64,000 nt of DNA from an uncultured Emticicia sp. Its GTDB lineage: Bacteria; Bacteroidota; Bacteroidia; Cytophagales; Spirosomataceae. The stretch spans positions 1-64,000 of the forward strand of contig NZ_CALCZQ010000068.1 in assembly GCF_937903345.1 (NCBI RefSeq), in the 5' to 3' direction. The stretch's first letter is position 1, and each line of letters begins with the position of its first letter. A program made the translations under genes and the position numbers. This document shows, piece after piece, positions 25,844 to 35,986 of this stretch. The notes beneath the pieces are model-generated. The model did not search any database. It worked only from the letters and a program-made list of their open reading frames with translations, and was not told the origin of the DNA.

Positions 25844-26419
25844 TTATATTTTCAGTTTAGGATTTCTTTTTATTAATTGACCAAATGTATCTAGAGCCTC
25901 ATCAATTTTTTTCATAGAGATATCGCCTTTAACCTTTGTTATGAAAGGAACAAAATGTCTAAAATAAAACTTTAATCTTGGCTCTGCCTTTATTGGATAA
26001 TCGTTTGGCCCCATTTCAATACCGTGTATAAAATTATAGGCAACATGCACGTTCTGATCGAAAATTGGATAAAACTCTGGTTTTATCATGTGCAAAATCA
26101 ATGTCCTTGATACTGCAGCTACTTCATTAAACTTTTCATTAAAAACTACTAAATCCAAGTTCTCTTCAAATTTCATATCATTAATATAATCAAGATGAGG
26201 ATAGATTTTGTCCTTAATGGCTGTCATTCGAATCTTTCCAAGCCCCGCTTGACTCTGCCATTCAAATAGCTCTATAATATCATTATGTGTAAAAGGTTTA
26301 CCGAATTTAATGTGCTTATAATAGTTTGCCTCCCAGTTTGAGTTGGGGTCATATAACTGTGACCAATGCTCAACAAATGTGGCAAAGTCAGTTGATGGGG
26401 AGAAAGTTATAAAATTCAT
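25844..26419 (-). CDS. Uncharacterised cytoplasmic protein
   Basis: 191 aa, no signal peptide or membrane helix. The segment AAVSRTLILHMIKPEFYPIFDQNV resembles a helix-rich motif of proteins that look like helix-hairpin-helix DNA glycosylases (the FLHFLxPExYPIYD type). I cannot see the catalytic Asp or iron-sulfur Cys residues, so this is only a shape resemblance. It lies upstream of the DinB pair, 68 nt away and on the same strand. Function unknown. Confidence 0.6.
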   Translation of the reverse strand: MNFITFSPSTDFATFVEHWSQLYDPNSNWEANYYKHIKFGKPFTHNDIIELFEWQSQAGLGKIRMTAIKDKIYPHLDYINDMKFEENLDLVVFNEKFNEVAAVSRTLILHMIKPEFYPIFDQNVHVAYNFIHGIEMGPNDYPIKAEPRLKFYFRHFVPFITKVKGDISMKKIDEALDTFGQLIKRNPKLKI

Positions 26420-26484
26420 ATTTCTTAAGTTTTAATATGTATAATTATGGGTAGGTCAAATCGTTCACAAATTTCGGTATTTTT

Positions 26485-26516
26485 TTTGTTTTGTTATTAG
26501 TTAGAACGTATTTTTA
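26485..26516 (+). promoter_or_regulatory. Promoter of the BNR-repeat protein gene
   Basis: TTTG (26485-26488), 20-nt spacer, TATTTTTA (26509-26516): one mismatch from TAnnTTTG. The ATG is 28 nt downstream. Confidence 0.5.
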
Positions 26517-26543
26517 CGCACAAACCTAAACTTTTCATTAATT

Positions 26544-29500
26544 ATGAATAAAATCTCCCTATTATTATTGGGCTGTACTTTGTCAATTTCTGCTTTTGCC
26601 CAGAAAAAGAAAGTAAACTCACCTCAGCCATCTTCTCAAGCAGTTACCAATGTTACTACAACAAAAATTGATAACAATTTATATAAAGACCTTTCTTGGC
26701 GAAATATCGGTCCGTTTCGTGCAGGAAGGTCATTGGCAGTTGCTGGTCATGTAGACCAACCTCTTACTTATTATTTTGGGGCTGTTGGTGGTGGTGTATG
26801 GAAAACTACCGATGCTGGAATGAATTGGAACCATATTGGTGATAGTACCTTTAAATCAAGTTCAGTTGGTGCAATTGCTGTTGCACCTTCAGACCCTAAT
26901 GTTGTGTATGTCGGTATGGGCGAAGCTGATATGCGTAGTAATATTAGCTATGGCGATGGTGTTTATAAATCAACGGATGCCGGTAAATCATGGAAACATG
27001 TTGGCTTGCCAAAAGCTGATGCTATAGCAACAATAGAGGTGCATCCTAAAGACCATAATTTAGTATATGTAGCGGCTGTAGGAAATCCATTTGCACCAAA
27101 TAAAGAAAGAGGTGTTTTTAGAAGTAAAGATGGTGGAAAAACTTGGGAACATATTTTGGCCAAAAACGATAGCACTGGTGCATATCATGTGAGACTCGAC
27201 CCAAATAATCCAAGAGTTGTATACGCAACACTTTGGCAGGCTTATCGCAATGGCCACAGTATGAGTAGTGGCGGTGTTGGATGTGGTCTTTACAAATCAG
27301 TCGATGGAGGCGATACTTGGGAGTCACTGAATGAAAAACCTGGTATGCCAAAAGGACTTCTAGGTAAAATCGGAATTGCAATTTCTCCTGCCAACTCAAA
27401 TCGTCTATATGCTATGATTGAAAATGTAAAGGGTGGTCTTTATACTTCTTATGATGCTGGTGAGCACTGGACTTTGGTCAATGACAACAAAAATCTTTGG
27501 CAACGACCATGGTATTACATGAATCTTCAAGCAGACCCCCAAAATGAAAATGCTTTGATTATCTTAAATGTAAACTCATTCAAATCAACAGATGGGGGAA
27601 AAACTATTAGGAATCTTAATGTGCATCATGGTGATACTCATGATGTTTGGATAAACCCAAAAAATCCATCGAATTTTATCATTGGTGATGATGGCGGGGC
27701 TGAAGTCACTTTCAATGACGGCTTTACATTTTCGGATATTGATATTCCAACTGCTCAGTTTTATCATGTGCATGTTGATAATGATTTTCCTTATAATGTA
27801 TACGGCTCTCAACAAGATAATAGTACAGTCAGAATTGCAAGCCGCACTGATGCTAACTCTATTGGGATTCGTGATTGGTATCCTGTTTCAGGTGGTGAGT
27901 CTGGCTATATAGCTATTGATCCTAAAAACTCAAAAATTACCTACGGTGGTTCGTATGATGGTTATATGACAAAACTTAATGTCGAAAATAACCAAGAACA
28001 AAATATCATGGTATATCCTGAAAATAATATGGGACATACTTCAGCCGAGAAGAAGTACCGTTTTCAATGGACATATCCGATTATTTTTTCTCCTCATGAT
28101 GAAACTCGCCTTTATGCAACGTCACAATACGTTCACGTTACTCATGATGGCGGAAATTCTTGGGAAACAATTAGTCCAGACTTGACAAGAAATGACCCAA
28201 AGACAACTGGTGCTACTGGTGGACCAATTACTCTTGACCAAACGGGTGCTGAAATTTATGCTACAATATTTGCTTTAGCCGAGTCTACAATCGAAAAGGG
28301 AAATATTTGGGCTGGTTCGGATGATGGATTTATTCATGTAACTCGTGATAATGGTAAAAACTGGTCAAGCATTACGATTCCGACTTCTCAATTAGGCGAC
28401 TTTGCTTTGATTTCGACCATTCATACATCAGATTTTGTAAAAGGAAAAGCTTACGTTGCTGCAACTCGATATATGTTTGGCGATAGAAAACCTTATCTCT
28501 TTAAAACAAGCGATTATGGTAAAACATGGACGAGTATTATTGGAGGAATTCCAACAGATGAATATACACGTGTAGTGCGTGAAGACCCAAATAAAGAAGG
28601 TTTGTTATATGCTGGAACAGAAAGAGGGATATATGTTTCATTTGATGATGGTGCCTCTTGGAATCCAATCAATAATAATCTCCCAATTACTTCGGTTCGT
28701 GATTTGCAAGTTCAAAAGCGTGAAAAAGACTTGGTTATTGCTACACATGGTCGTTCGTTTTGGATTTTAGATGATTTGACTCCATTACACGAAATCAAAG
28801 ACAAATCAGTGGCTGATATTCACTTATTTAAGCCACGCCATTCGTACAGAATGCAAGGTGGTGATGGCGGTGGCCGTCGTGGAGTTCCAAAAGACGAAGG
28901 ACAAAATGCTCCCAATGGTGTTTTAGTAAATTATTACTTAAAAAGTGCTCCAAAAGATGAGGTTAAATTGCAGTTTTTGACAATGACAAACGATACTATC
29001 ATCACCTATTCGAGTAAAAAAGATGTGAAAGGAGAAGAGCAAAAGGCATCAAAAGATTTTTATGAAGATACTAAACAAAATAAATCTGGATTAATTTCAG
29101 CAAATGCTGGACTGAATCACTTTGTCTGGAATATGCGTTATGCTGATGCTACCGAAATTTCAGGCGAACGCTCTCCGATGTGGGCTGGTAGTATGATCGG
29201 ACCAAAGGTTATTCCAGGAAATTATAAGGTTAGATTGGTTGTAGGTAAAAATATTGTAAAAGAAGAAATTGCTGAAATCAAAAAAGACCCACGTAATCCT
29301 GTAACTGATGCCGAGTTAAAAGAACAGTTTGATTTATTGTTAAAAATTCATAGAAAATTAGATGAAAACCATAAGGCAATTAATCAAATGCGTGAAATTA
29401 AAAAAGCTGTATCTGACTATATGAAGAGCGTAAAGGATACAGTCCTGATTGGTAAATTTCAAAAATTGACTAAGCCTATGCTCAAAAATTTAGAGGATTT

Positions 29501-29786
29501 GGAACAATCATTGGTTCAGAACAAGGCACGTGCAACGCAAGATTTATTAGCCTATCCTATTCGTCTGAATGATAAAATTGCGGGTGTAGCAAGCGTAGTT
29601 TCAAGTGCTGATGCTAAACCAACAAAAGGTTCTTATGAAGCGTTTGATGATTTGTCTAAAAAAATGGAGAAAACCACAGACAAGCTCAAAAAAGTCATAG
29701 ATGAAGATGTGCCAGCATTCAATAAAATGGTACTTGAAAATCAGCTTCCAGCTATTAGTGTTGGCAAGAAGAAAGATATAAACTGA
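26544..29786 (+). CDS. Exported VPS10/BNR-repeat beta-propeller protein (glycosyl hydrolase-like)
   Basis: 1080 aa with a signal peptide ending near residue 19 (SAFAQ). Residues 50-760 form repeated sialidase-type Asp-box units (e.g. KTTDAGMNWNHIGD, KSTDAGKSWKHVGL, SKDGGKTWEHIL, SVDGGDTWESL, FDDGASWNPI), the double-propeller pattern of large sortilin- or xyloglucanase-like exoproteins in Bacteroidota. The final 300 residues hold a beta domain (RSPMWAGSMIGPKVIPGNYKV) and a coiled-coil region (KLTKPMLKNLEDLEQSL). No T9SS sorting domain is visible. The active-site residues of known glucanases cannot be assigned; a binding or accessory role is equally possible. Confidence 0.85.
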   Translation: MNKISLLLLGCTLSISAFAQKKKVNSPQPSSQAVTNVTTTKIDNNLYKDLSWRNIGPFRAGRSLAVAGHVDQPLTYYFGAVGGGVWKTTDAGMNWNHIGDSTFKSSSVGAIAVAPSDPNVVYVGMGEADMRSNISYGDGVYKSTDAGKSWKHVGLPKADAIATIEVHPKDHNLVYVAAVGNPFAPNKERGVFRSKDGGKTWEHILAKNDSTGAYHVRLDPNNPRVVYATLWQAYRNGHSMSSGGVGCGLYKSVDGGDTWESLNEKPGMPKGLLGKIGIAISPANSNRLYAMIENVKGGLYTSYDAGEHWTLVNDNKNLWQRPWYYMNLQADPQNENALIILNVNSFKSTDGGKTIRNLNVHHGDTHDVWINPKNPSNFIIGDDGGAEVTFNDGFTFSDIDIPTAQFYHVHVDNDFPYNVYGSQQDNSTVRIASRTDANSIGIRDWYPVSGGESGYIAIDPKNSKITYGGSYDGYMTKLNVENNQEQNIMVYPENNMGHTSAEKKYRFQWTYPIIFSPHDETRLYATSQYVHVTHDGGNSWETISPDLTRNDPKTTGATGGPITLDQTGAEIYATIFALAESTIEKGNIWAGSDDGFIHVTRDNGKNWSSITIPTSQLGDFALISTIHTSDFVKGKAYVAATRYMFGDRKPYLFKTSDYGKTWTSIIGGIPTDEYTRVVREDPNKEGLLYAGTERGIYVSFDDGASWNPINNNLPITSVRDLQVQKREKDLVIATHGRSFWILDDLTPLHEIKDKSVADIHLFKPRHSYRMQGGDGGGRRGVPKDEGQNAPNGVLVNYYLKSAPKDEVKLQFLTMTNDTIITYSSKKDVKGEEQKASKDFYEDTKQNKSGLISANAGLNHFVWNMRYADATEISGERSPMWAGSMIGPKVIPGNYKVRLVVGKNIVKEEIAEIKKDPRNPVTDAELKEQFDLLLKIHRKLDENHKAINQMREIKKAVSDYMKSVKDTVLIGKFQKLTKPMLKNLEDLEQSLVQNKARATQDLLAYPIRLNDKIAGVASVVSSADAKPTKGSYEAFDDLSKKMEKTTDKLKKVIDEDVPAFNKMVLENQLPAISVGKKKDIN

Positions 29787-29798
29787 TAAAAAAACATT

Positions 29799-29836
29799 AA
29801 AAAAATAGCGAAGGGCTTGCTCTTCGCTATTTTTTT
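29799..29836. terminator. Bidirectional terminator
   Basis: AAAAAAATAGCGAAG (29799-29813) and its exact complement (29822-29836) around an 8-nt loop, with A and T runs built into the stem on both sides. It lies between the convergent BNR gene and the interrupted repeat-protein gene, whose stop codon it overlaps. Confidence 0.9.
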
Positions 29837-31334
29837 AATTAAAACCTTCAATTTTAGCCTCAAAAACAGCCCCATTTTGAGTTGAAAATCCACTTTGTAA
29901 GAGGATATTTTTTTTTGCCGAAAATATAATTTGAGAGGTCGAACTGAGAACTTTTGCACTACTTGATATTATTTCAGAAGAAATAAAATTCTTGTTTCCG
30001 TATAACATATCTGTTTTTAGGATAAGGTTTTTTACACAATCATTATTTAAAAGCTTTACTATCCAAAAGTCATCATCGCCGTAGTGTTGAGTTACATCAA
30101 TAAAGTTTTGAACAGGATGTGTATTTCCAACGAATAAAAAGTTATTATCAAAAGTAAGTATCAAATCATTTGGTTCTTCATGGCCTTCGCTTCCAAATTT
30201 TTTTTGCCAAATAATTTCGCCAATGATAGAGTCAAGCTTGATTATCCAAATATCTGCACTGCCTATATTATTGGTTGCTTGACCATCATTCGAGTATGCT
30301 TCTCCTACAACAACGTATTCGTTACTATTGCTTTCTATAATACCTCGTGCATATTCATCACCACTGCCACCATAACAATGGTTCCATATTTTTTGATCCT
30401 GAGTAGAAACTTTCAGAATAAAAAAATCTCTTGCTCCATTTCCACTATGGTTTTCAATGGCGTCAAAGTCAAAGGAATAGGTTTCTCCAATTATTACAAA
30501 ATTGCCTTCATGATCTTCTGTGAAATTATTAATAAAATCATCTTTACTGCCTCCAAAGTTTTGTTGCCATTGTACCAGTCCTTCGTTATCAATTTTTAGC
30601 ACTCAAACATCCTGTTCTCCATAATTATTACTCAAATCACCATTCATAGATGTGCTGTTTCCAATTGATATATAATCACCATTGCTACATTTTTTTATTG
30701 ATTTACAGCTTTCGTTTCCGCTACCACCATAAGTTTTTTGCCAGATTTCATTGCCTTCTGGGTCGATTTTAATTAAAAGAAAGTCAGATAAACCATGATT
30801 GTTATATGGATATTGAGATTCTGTTGAACCTACAATCAGAAAATTTCCATCATCAGTTGTACAGACGGAATTACCTATGTCAATATTCACTCCGCCATAG
30901 CACTTTTCCCAAATAAGATTAGCAGATAAATCAACTTTTGCTACCCAGAAATCAATTTGGTCGATATAATGCGTGATATCGCCATTATTTGATTGTGTAT
31001 CGCCAATGCAAAGAATATTTCCATCTGAAGTTTTTATGATTTTTCTTAAATATTCATTATTACTACCACCCAAAGACTTTTGCCAGATTATGTTTCCATC
31101 ATTACTTAGCCGAACAATCCACCAATCATATCCCCCATGATTCATTGATAGATCAAAGTTGCTTGATTGAGAATGACCAGCTACAATATACCCTCCATCT
31201 TCTAATTCAATGATTGAAACAGCCTTATCATAGAAACTTCCTCCCAAAGATTTTTGCCAAAGGACACTCGGACTTTGTCCAAATGAGGTGTGAATAATAA
31301 ATTGTACAAATAAATAGAGTACAATTCCCTTCAC
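29835..31334 (-). pseudogene. Repeat beta-propeller-like exported protein interrupted by one in-frame TGA
   Basis: The frame runs 499 codons but has a single TGA at 30603-30605. The first part (243 aa) has a signal peptide (FGQSPSVLW) and repeats of the form WWIVRLSNDGNIIWQKSLGG, DFWVAKVDLSANLIWEKCYGG and DFLLIKIDPEGNEIWQKTYGG. The next repeat breaks as EQDV-stop-VLKID. In every other repeat this stop position is Trp or a large hydrophobic residue, so TGA replaces TGG. The second part (255 aa) continues the repeats and ends in a beta-helix-like tail (VLSSTSQIIFSAKKNILLQ) of the kind attached to T9SS or adhesin proteins. It is either a recent nonsense mutation, a sequencing error or a read-through gene. 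TGA is an ordinary stop elsewhere in this window (e.g. the Wzi gene). Confidence 0.8.
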
Positions 31335-31514
31335 AACTTTAATTATTCAATTTTTAACAACGGAAATGCTTTTTGTTTACTCAACTAGAATAATTCTTTA
31401 TATCTTATTTAATGGAAAAATCCAATAAAATATGAAGTAGTAGAGGGATAAATTTTGCTGTTTTTTTTAGACGCAATAATAATAAATATGCTTAGATTTA
31501 TATCATTTTTACCT

Positions 31515-31522
31515 TAATTTTG
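31515..31522 (+). promoter_or_regulatory. Possible -7 element for the EVE gene
   Basis: TAATTTTG matches TAnnTTTG and lies 52 nt before the start codon. No clear TTTG is found 19-21 nt upstream, so this is tentative. Confidence 0.35.
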
Positions 31523-31574
31523 CAGGGTAATTGTTAAAATTGAGAAAAATTAATTATAATCTAATCATCAACCA

Positions 31575-31985
31575 ATGAATTTCTGGCTCGTAAAATCAGA
31601 ACCTTTCAAATATTCTTGGGACGACTTCGTTAGTCAAGGCGTAGGCACTTGGGACGGCGTTAGAAACTATCAGGCTCGAAATAATCTAGCTGCTATGAAA
31701 CTTGACGACTTGGTTTTGTTTTATCATTCGAACGAAGGAGTTGAGGTAGTCGGTATTGCAAAAATTGTAAAAGAGGCCTATCCAGATCCTACCACTGATG
31801 ATGCTCGATGGGTTGTTGTTAATTTAGCTCCCGTTGAAAAATTACCAAAGAGTGTAACATTAAAAGTCATTAAAGCCGATGAACGCTTGAAAGATGTATC
31901 GTTGATTCGTCAGTCTCGTCTCTCTGTTCAGCAACTTAAAAAAGAAGAGTTTGACATCATTGTTTCAAAAGGATATGAAAATTAA
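31575..31985 (+). CDS. EVE domain protein
   Basis: 136 aa, a single EVE/PUA-like domain: FWLVKSEPFKYSWDDFV at the start, GTWDGVRNYQARNNLAAMK (the conserved W-x-G-V-R-N segment), DLVLFYHSN, then GIAKIVKEAYPDPT. In other organisms EVE domains bind modified cytosine or other bases in DNA or RNA; in bacteria they are often close to modification-dependent restriction genes, but none is near here. The last 11 nt overlap the start of the following gene. Confidence 0.92.
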   Translation: MNFWLVKSEPFKYSWDDFVSQGVGTWDGVRNYQARNNLAAMKLDDLVLFYHSNEGVEVVGIAKIVKEAYPDPTTDDARWVVVNLAPVEKLPKSVTLKVIKADERLKDVSLIRQSRLSVQQLKKEEFDIIVSKGYEN

Positions 31986-33576
31986 CACATTAAAAAAGAA
32001 GTTATTAAGTTTAAATTTTATCATAATATTAATCATTAGCTTATTTGATGCTAATGCACAAAGTGTGGAGCGGGTAGAAATACCCACACGTGGTGATGAC
32101 CAAGGTTTTCAGGTGATTACACTTGGTGAAGAAGGCGTTTTGCTCTTAACTAAAATAGGAAAAATAAACTTTAACATTACCAAATTAGATAATCAACTTC
32201 ATCAAAGCTGGTCAAAAAATGGTGAACTAGAAGAAAATCAATCAATGGTCGATTTTTATCGAGATGGCCGTGACGTTTATTTTCTATTTAGTAAATACAA
32301 TTCAGACCTATACCAAATTATAAAAGTTTCGACTGGAATTGGAATTATTCAAAAGTTTTTCTTTGAAAATATTCGTCGTTTTGAAATTTCTGAATTCAAA
32401 GTTTTCAACGAAGTTGCTTATTTAGCAGGTATGGTAAAAGAAGAGCCAGTTTTGATGAGTGTCAATTTTAATAAAATGCAACCACGTATTTTAGCGGGTG
32501 GAATTAAAGGCACAGCCAGTATTTCGTCGCTTGATTATGACAATATCAATGATTTGCTTATTGTTTCGTATTCTGTTAAAAAAGGTCGCTCAAGCTATAT
32601 GGCCGTCAAACGGATAAATCCTAATGGGAAAATTGTTGAACAATTGACTGTCGAACCAGAAGAAGATTACGGATTGTTGACAGGTAAACTATTTTCATTG
32701 AATGATGGAACTCAATTGATGATTGGCAACTATGGTTTTAAAGGATATCAATCAAATGGTGGACCGATGTCCCAAGGATTATATATCAGCAAAGTAGATG
32801 GAGAAACTCCAGAATACTTGAAAATGCACAGTTTTACCGATTTTAAAAACTTTTTCAAATTTTTGCCAACTAAACAACAAGAAAAAATTGAAAAAAAAAT
32901 CAAAAAGAAAAAAGGCAAAGGCGATGATTTAAAACTTAATTATAGGGTCTTAGTTCATGAAATTATCAAAAAAGATAATCAATATGTTTTAGTTGCAGAG
33001 GTTTTTTATCCAGAATTTAGAAATTATAATAACTACGGCTCGCCATTTTATGGAAGTGCATTTGGATCGCCTTTTGGGTTAGGTTATAATTCATTAAATG
33101 CGATGCGTTTTTCTCGTTATTATGGGCTAAATTCATGGGCATGGAATCCGTGGATGTATTCAAATTATAGTAATAATAACCAACAATTTGATGGTTTTAA
33201 ATACACTCATGCTATCATTGCCGGATTTGATTTAGATGGAAAACTTGTTTGGGATAATAGTTTTAGTTTCGATAATGTAAAAAGTATGGAGCTAAAAGAG
33301 AAAGTTAAAATTCGTTATGAAGGCGATGAAATTTCCTTGGTTTATAGCAATAAAGGAAAACTCGCCACTAAAATAGTAAGAGGAAATGAGGTAATAGAAG
33401 GTATCAAAACGATTGATATTGACACTCAAAAAGAAGGTGATAAAGTAAGAGATACCGCTACAGATGAAATTGAATATTGGTATCAAAATTATTATTTAGC
33501 TTGGGGCTATCAACGAATAGTAAATCGAAACGAAGGAAGTAGAAGGGTCTTTTATTTAAATAAAATTGCATTTTAA
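31975..33576 (+). CDS. Exported protein with Gly/Asn/Tyr-rich insert
   Basis: 533 aa from the ATG at 31975, which gives a signal peptide ending near residue 30 (LFDANAQ). It overlaps EVE by 11 nt. The body is beta-rich and includes ISSLDYDNINDLLIVSY and a Lys-rich patch (KIEKKIKKKKGKGDD). Residues about 340-400 are unusual: a run rich in Asn, Tyr, Gly, Ser and Phe (GSPFYGSAFGSPFGLGYNS and neighbours) with the look of a disordered or repetitive surface segment. No family is recognised. It may be exported to the periplasm or surface. Confidence 0.7.
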   Translation: MKINTLKKKLLSLNFIIILIISLFDANAQSVERVEIPTRGDDQGFQVITLGEEGVLLLTKIGKINFNITKLDNQLHQSWSKNGELEENQSMVDFYRDGRDVYFLFSKYNSDLYQIIKVSTGIGIIQKFFFENIRRFEISEFKVFNEVAYLAGMVKEEPVLMSVNFNKMQPRILAGGIKGTASISSLDYDNINDLLIVSYSVKKGRSSYMAVKRINPNGKIVEQLTVEPEEDYGLLTGKLFSLNDGTQLMIGNYGFKGYQSNGGPMSQGLYISKVDGETPEYLKMHSFTDFKNFFKFLPTKQQEKIEKKIKKKKGKGDDLKLNYRVLVHEIIKKDNQYVLVAEVFYPEFRNYNNYGSPFYGSAFGSPFGLGYNSLNAMRFSRYYGLNSWAWNPWMYSNYSNNNQQFDGFKYTHAIIAGFDLDGKLVWDNSFSFDNVKSMELKEKVKIRYEGDEISLVYSNKGKLATKIVRGNEVIEGIKTIDIDTQKEGDKVRDTATDEIEYWYQNYYLAWGYQRIVNRNEGSRRVFYLNKIAF

Positions 33577-33590
33577 AATATAAAATTCTT

Positions 33591-33628
33591 TATGCCACAC
33601 CATTCTTAAATAGTTGTGGCATATTTTT
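33591..33628 (+). terminator. Terminator after the exported protein gene
   Basis: TATGCCACA (33591-33599) and TGTGGCATA (33615-33623) form a perfect 9-bp stem with a 15-nt loop, followed by TTTTTAA. Confidence 0.8.
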
Positions 33629-34416
33629 AATCTTAAAACGCGAGGTTCTTCTTCCTATTAAAAAATAATTTTTCTTATTAATGTTATAGCTTTACACTCA
33701 TTAAAATCCCAATAATTAAATGAGGGTAATCCTGCTACAGTCCTTTCAAAAATTGTGGAGATAGAAGTAAGTGGTAAGCCAACCTAGCAAAAGCAATCTC
33801 GTTGGGAAAAGAAGGTCTTTTATTGGCTGTAAAAAAAATAGTAACAAAGCTCTGATTATAAAATTTGATACTTTCTTAAAAAGCGTGTGGGAAAATTGGG
33901 TTTTTGGGGATATTGAACAAAAACTAGGCAGGTTAAATTAAGTTATAAATTTTTTAATAGTTTTGCTGCAAATTTTCATTTACATGGAAATTTTCCTGTA
34001 CATCATGCATCAATATGAAACAGACCTCTTCTGAACTTGATAATGTTTTAGCCATACAAAATCAACTTTCTGTGGCAATTTTTAACTTAGGGAATTTGAT
34101 TGAAACAAATCTTTTAAACTTTATATAAAACAAAATTTACAAACTTTCTACTGAAATTAGTGAATCAGAAAACAATCAATGCATTGCCAAATACTAAAAT
34201 TCAAAAAATTGGTATGGAATTTATTTCATTGCTGATGGAAGTCGTGTTAATTTTGAGATAATAAAAGTAGTGTCTGTCTCGAAAGAAAAACCTTCAAGAC
34301 CCCAAAAAAGGCAGTGTCTAATTCCAGAAACCAACATAAAGAAAATTTTCTATCTATCGAAATTGCTAAATTCTTCCTTTTAGATAAATTTATAAACATT
34401 TATAAACAGCATTGTT
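33629..34416 (+). other. Gene-poor region with possible decayed coding sequence
   Basis: About 790 bp without an intact gene. Between 34015 and 34383 one frame reads 122 codons from an ATG, broken only by two in-frame TAA stops (34126-34128 and about 34186). The pieces (MKQTSSELDNVLAIQNQ; later NWYGIYFIADGSRVNFEI) look protein-like but match no family I know. The stretch 33714-33785 also reads as plausible protein (NEGNPATVLSKIVEIEV) before a stop. I read this as a gene relic, weakly supported given the AT-rich sequence. A near-palindrome (about 33980-34000) is also present. Confidence 0.35.
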
Positions 34417-35328
34417 TTGTATAATTTACTTACACCAAATATCAGCTCTTATGAGTTAATCGACTCTGGAAACTGTGAGAAACTCGAACGCTTCGGCGAT
34501 TTTATTTTAGCAAGACCTGAACCTCAAGCAATTTGGGATAAGTCACTTTCCGATGAAGTTTGGCAACAAAAAGCATCTGCTATTTTCAAGAAAACTAAAG
34601 GTCGTGACCAACTAAGCCCAGAGGAACGTGGCGAGTGGCATAATATCAAAAAAATGCCTGAGAAGTGGTATATGGACTATCTACAGGGTAAATCTAAACT
34701 TAAATTTAAATTATCATTATCATCTTTCAAACATGTCGGTATTTTTCCTGAACAAGCAGCTAATTGGGAATTTATCGAAAATAAGTTATCATTGATGAAA
34801 AGTGGTCATTCAGCTATTCAAATCCCAAAAGTGCTAAATTTGTTTGCATATACTGGCGGAGCATCATTGATTTCAAAAGCCAATGGAGCTGATATCACTC
34901 ATGTCGATTCGGTAAAACAGGTAATTTCTTGGTCTAGAGAAAACATGGAGGCAAGTGGGTTGTCGGATATTCGCTGGGTAATTGAAGATGCACTGAAATT
35001 TGTAAAGAGAGAGGTAAAACGTGGAAAAAAATATAATGGAATCATTCTCGACCCTCCCGCTTATGGACGTGGGCCTGAAGGTGAAAAATGGATTTTGGAA
35101 GAGGGTTTGAATGAATTATTGAAAAATTGCTTGAAACTTCTTGATGAAAATCATTGTTTTTTTATTCTAAATCTTTATTCGATGGGTTTTTCGGCTGTTA
35201 TTGCAGAAACTATCATCCAGCAAAATTACCCAAATGTTCAAAACGCTGAAATGGGAGAGTTGGTATTAAAAGACAACTACAATAAGAAATTGCCCTTGGG
35301 TGTTTTTTTTCGTTTTTCTTCAGTGTGA
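34417..35328 (+). CDS. Class I SAM-dependent methyltransferase, RlmI/RlmK-like
   Basis: 303 aa. The start is TTG at 34417-34419: no ATG exists in frame between the upstream stop (34393-34395) and the conserved N-terminal YELIDSGNCEKLERFGDFIL. The core has the SAM-binding motif LNLFAYTGGASLISKANGAD and the catalytic DPPAYGRGP. RPEPQAIWDKSLS is a family segment of the 23S rRNA cytosine-5 methyltransferase-like group. Function is inferred as RNA methylation. It follows the gene-poor region and has no promoter-like site that I can name. Confidence 0.8.
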   Translation: MYNLLTPNISSYELIDSGNCEKLERFGDFILARPEPQAIWDKSLSDEVWQQKASAIFKKTKGRDQLSPEERGEWHNIKKMPEKWYMDYLQGKSKLKFKLSLSSFKHVGIFPEQAANWEFIENKLSLMKSGHSAIQIPKVLNLFAYTGGASLISKANGADITHVDSVKQVISWSRENMEASGLSDIRWVIEDALKFVKREVKRGKKYNGIILDPPAYGRGPEGEKWILEEGLNELLKNCLKLLDENHCFFILNLYSMGFSAVIAETIIQQNYPNVQNAEMGELVLKDNYNKKLPLGVFFRFSSV

Positions 35329-35986
35329 GTATTACTGTAATAGAAAAATTATTTCTCATATTTTCTTAATTCTAATTTGTAAATACAATATATAGTTAAC
35401 CTTTGTAACAACTCAATCGCCTTTTTATCATTCCTTTTTAAAGAGATATAAAAGCCTTGAGATTAACCAATATTTTAAAACTCATTTGAAAATATTTGAT
35501 GTATTTATTATGTGGATGTTCGATCTAGTGATGTCTGCCACTCAAGAAACGAGTTATCGTATTTAAGTTGTAATCAAGATTATATAAATAACATTTTTAA
35601 ATTAAATCCCTTTTACATTTTAATAAGAAATGTAAAAAACTGATCATCAAGTTTTGCATTTATTGTAAAAAGCTTTTCCAAAGGTATTTTGTCTCTTTTA
35701 AGACATAAAATCACTAAATTAAAATACAGGTTAACTTTATGTTTGATTTTCTACAATTAATGAACTTACTCAATAATTGAAAAATTGACTTTGATTTTAA
35801 TTAAGTTGTTGATTATCAATGGTTTTAAATGATAAAATAATATATAAAACGCTAAATTCATAAGTATGAATTCATATCTCTCAACTTTTCATTTTATTTG
35901 TGAGAAAAAATTCGGATTTTTGTAAAAAAATATCTCACAATTAAGCGATTTTTGAATTGCTATGACCCAATTGTCAGTAAAATCGG
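35329..35986. other. Gene-free region between the methyltransferase and TPR lipoprotein genes
   Basis: About 660 bp of AT-rich sequence with no reading frame of interest on either strand. The only pattern is TATGAATTCATA (35865-35876), a perfect 12-bp palindrome, preceded by a third half-site ATTCATA (35856-35862), about 110 nt upstream of the lipoprotein start. This could be an operator. Confidence 0.4.

Noticed and set aside
33980..34005. Near-palindrome TACATGGAAA/TTTTCCTGTA as an operator
   Set aside because: Only about 16 of 20 positions are symmetric and no neighbouring gene clearly uses it.
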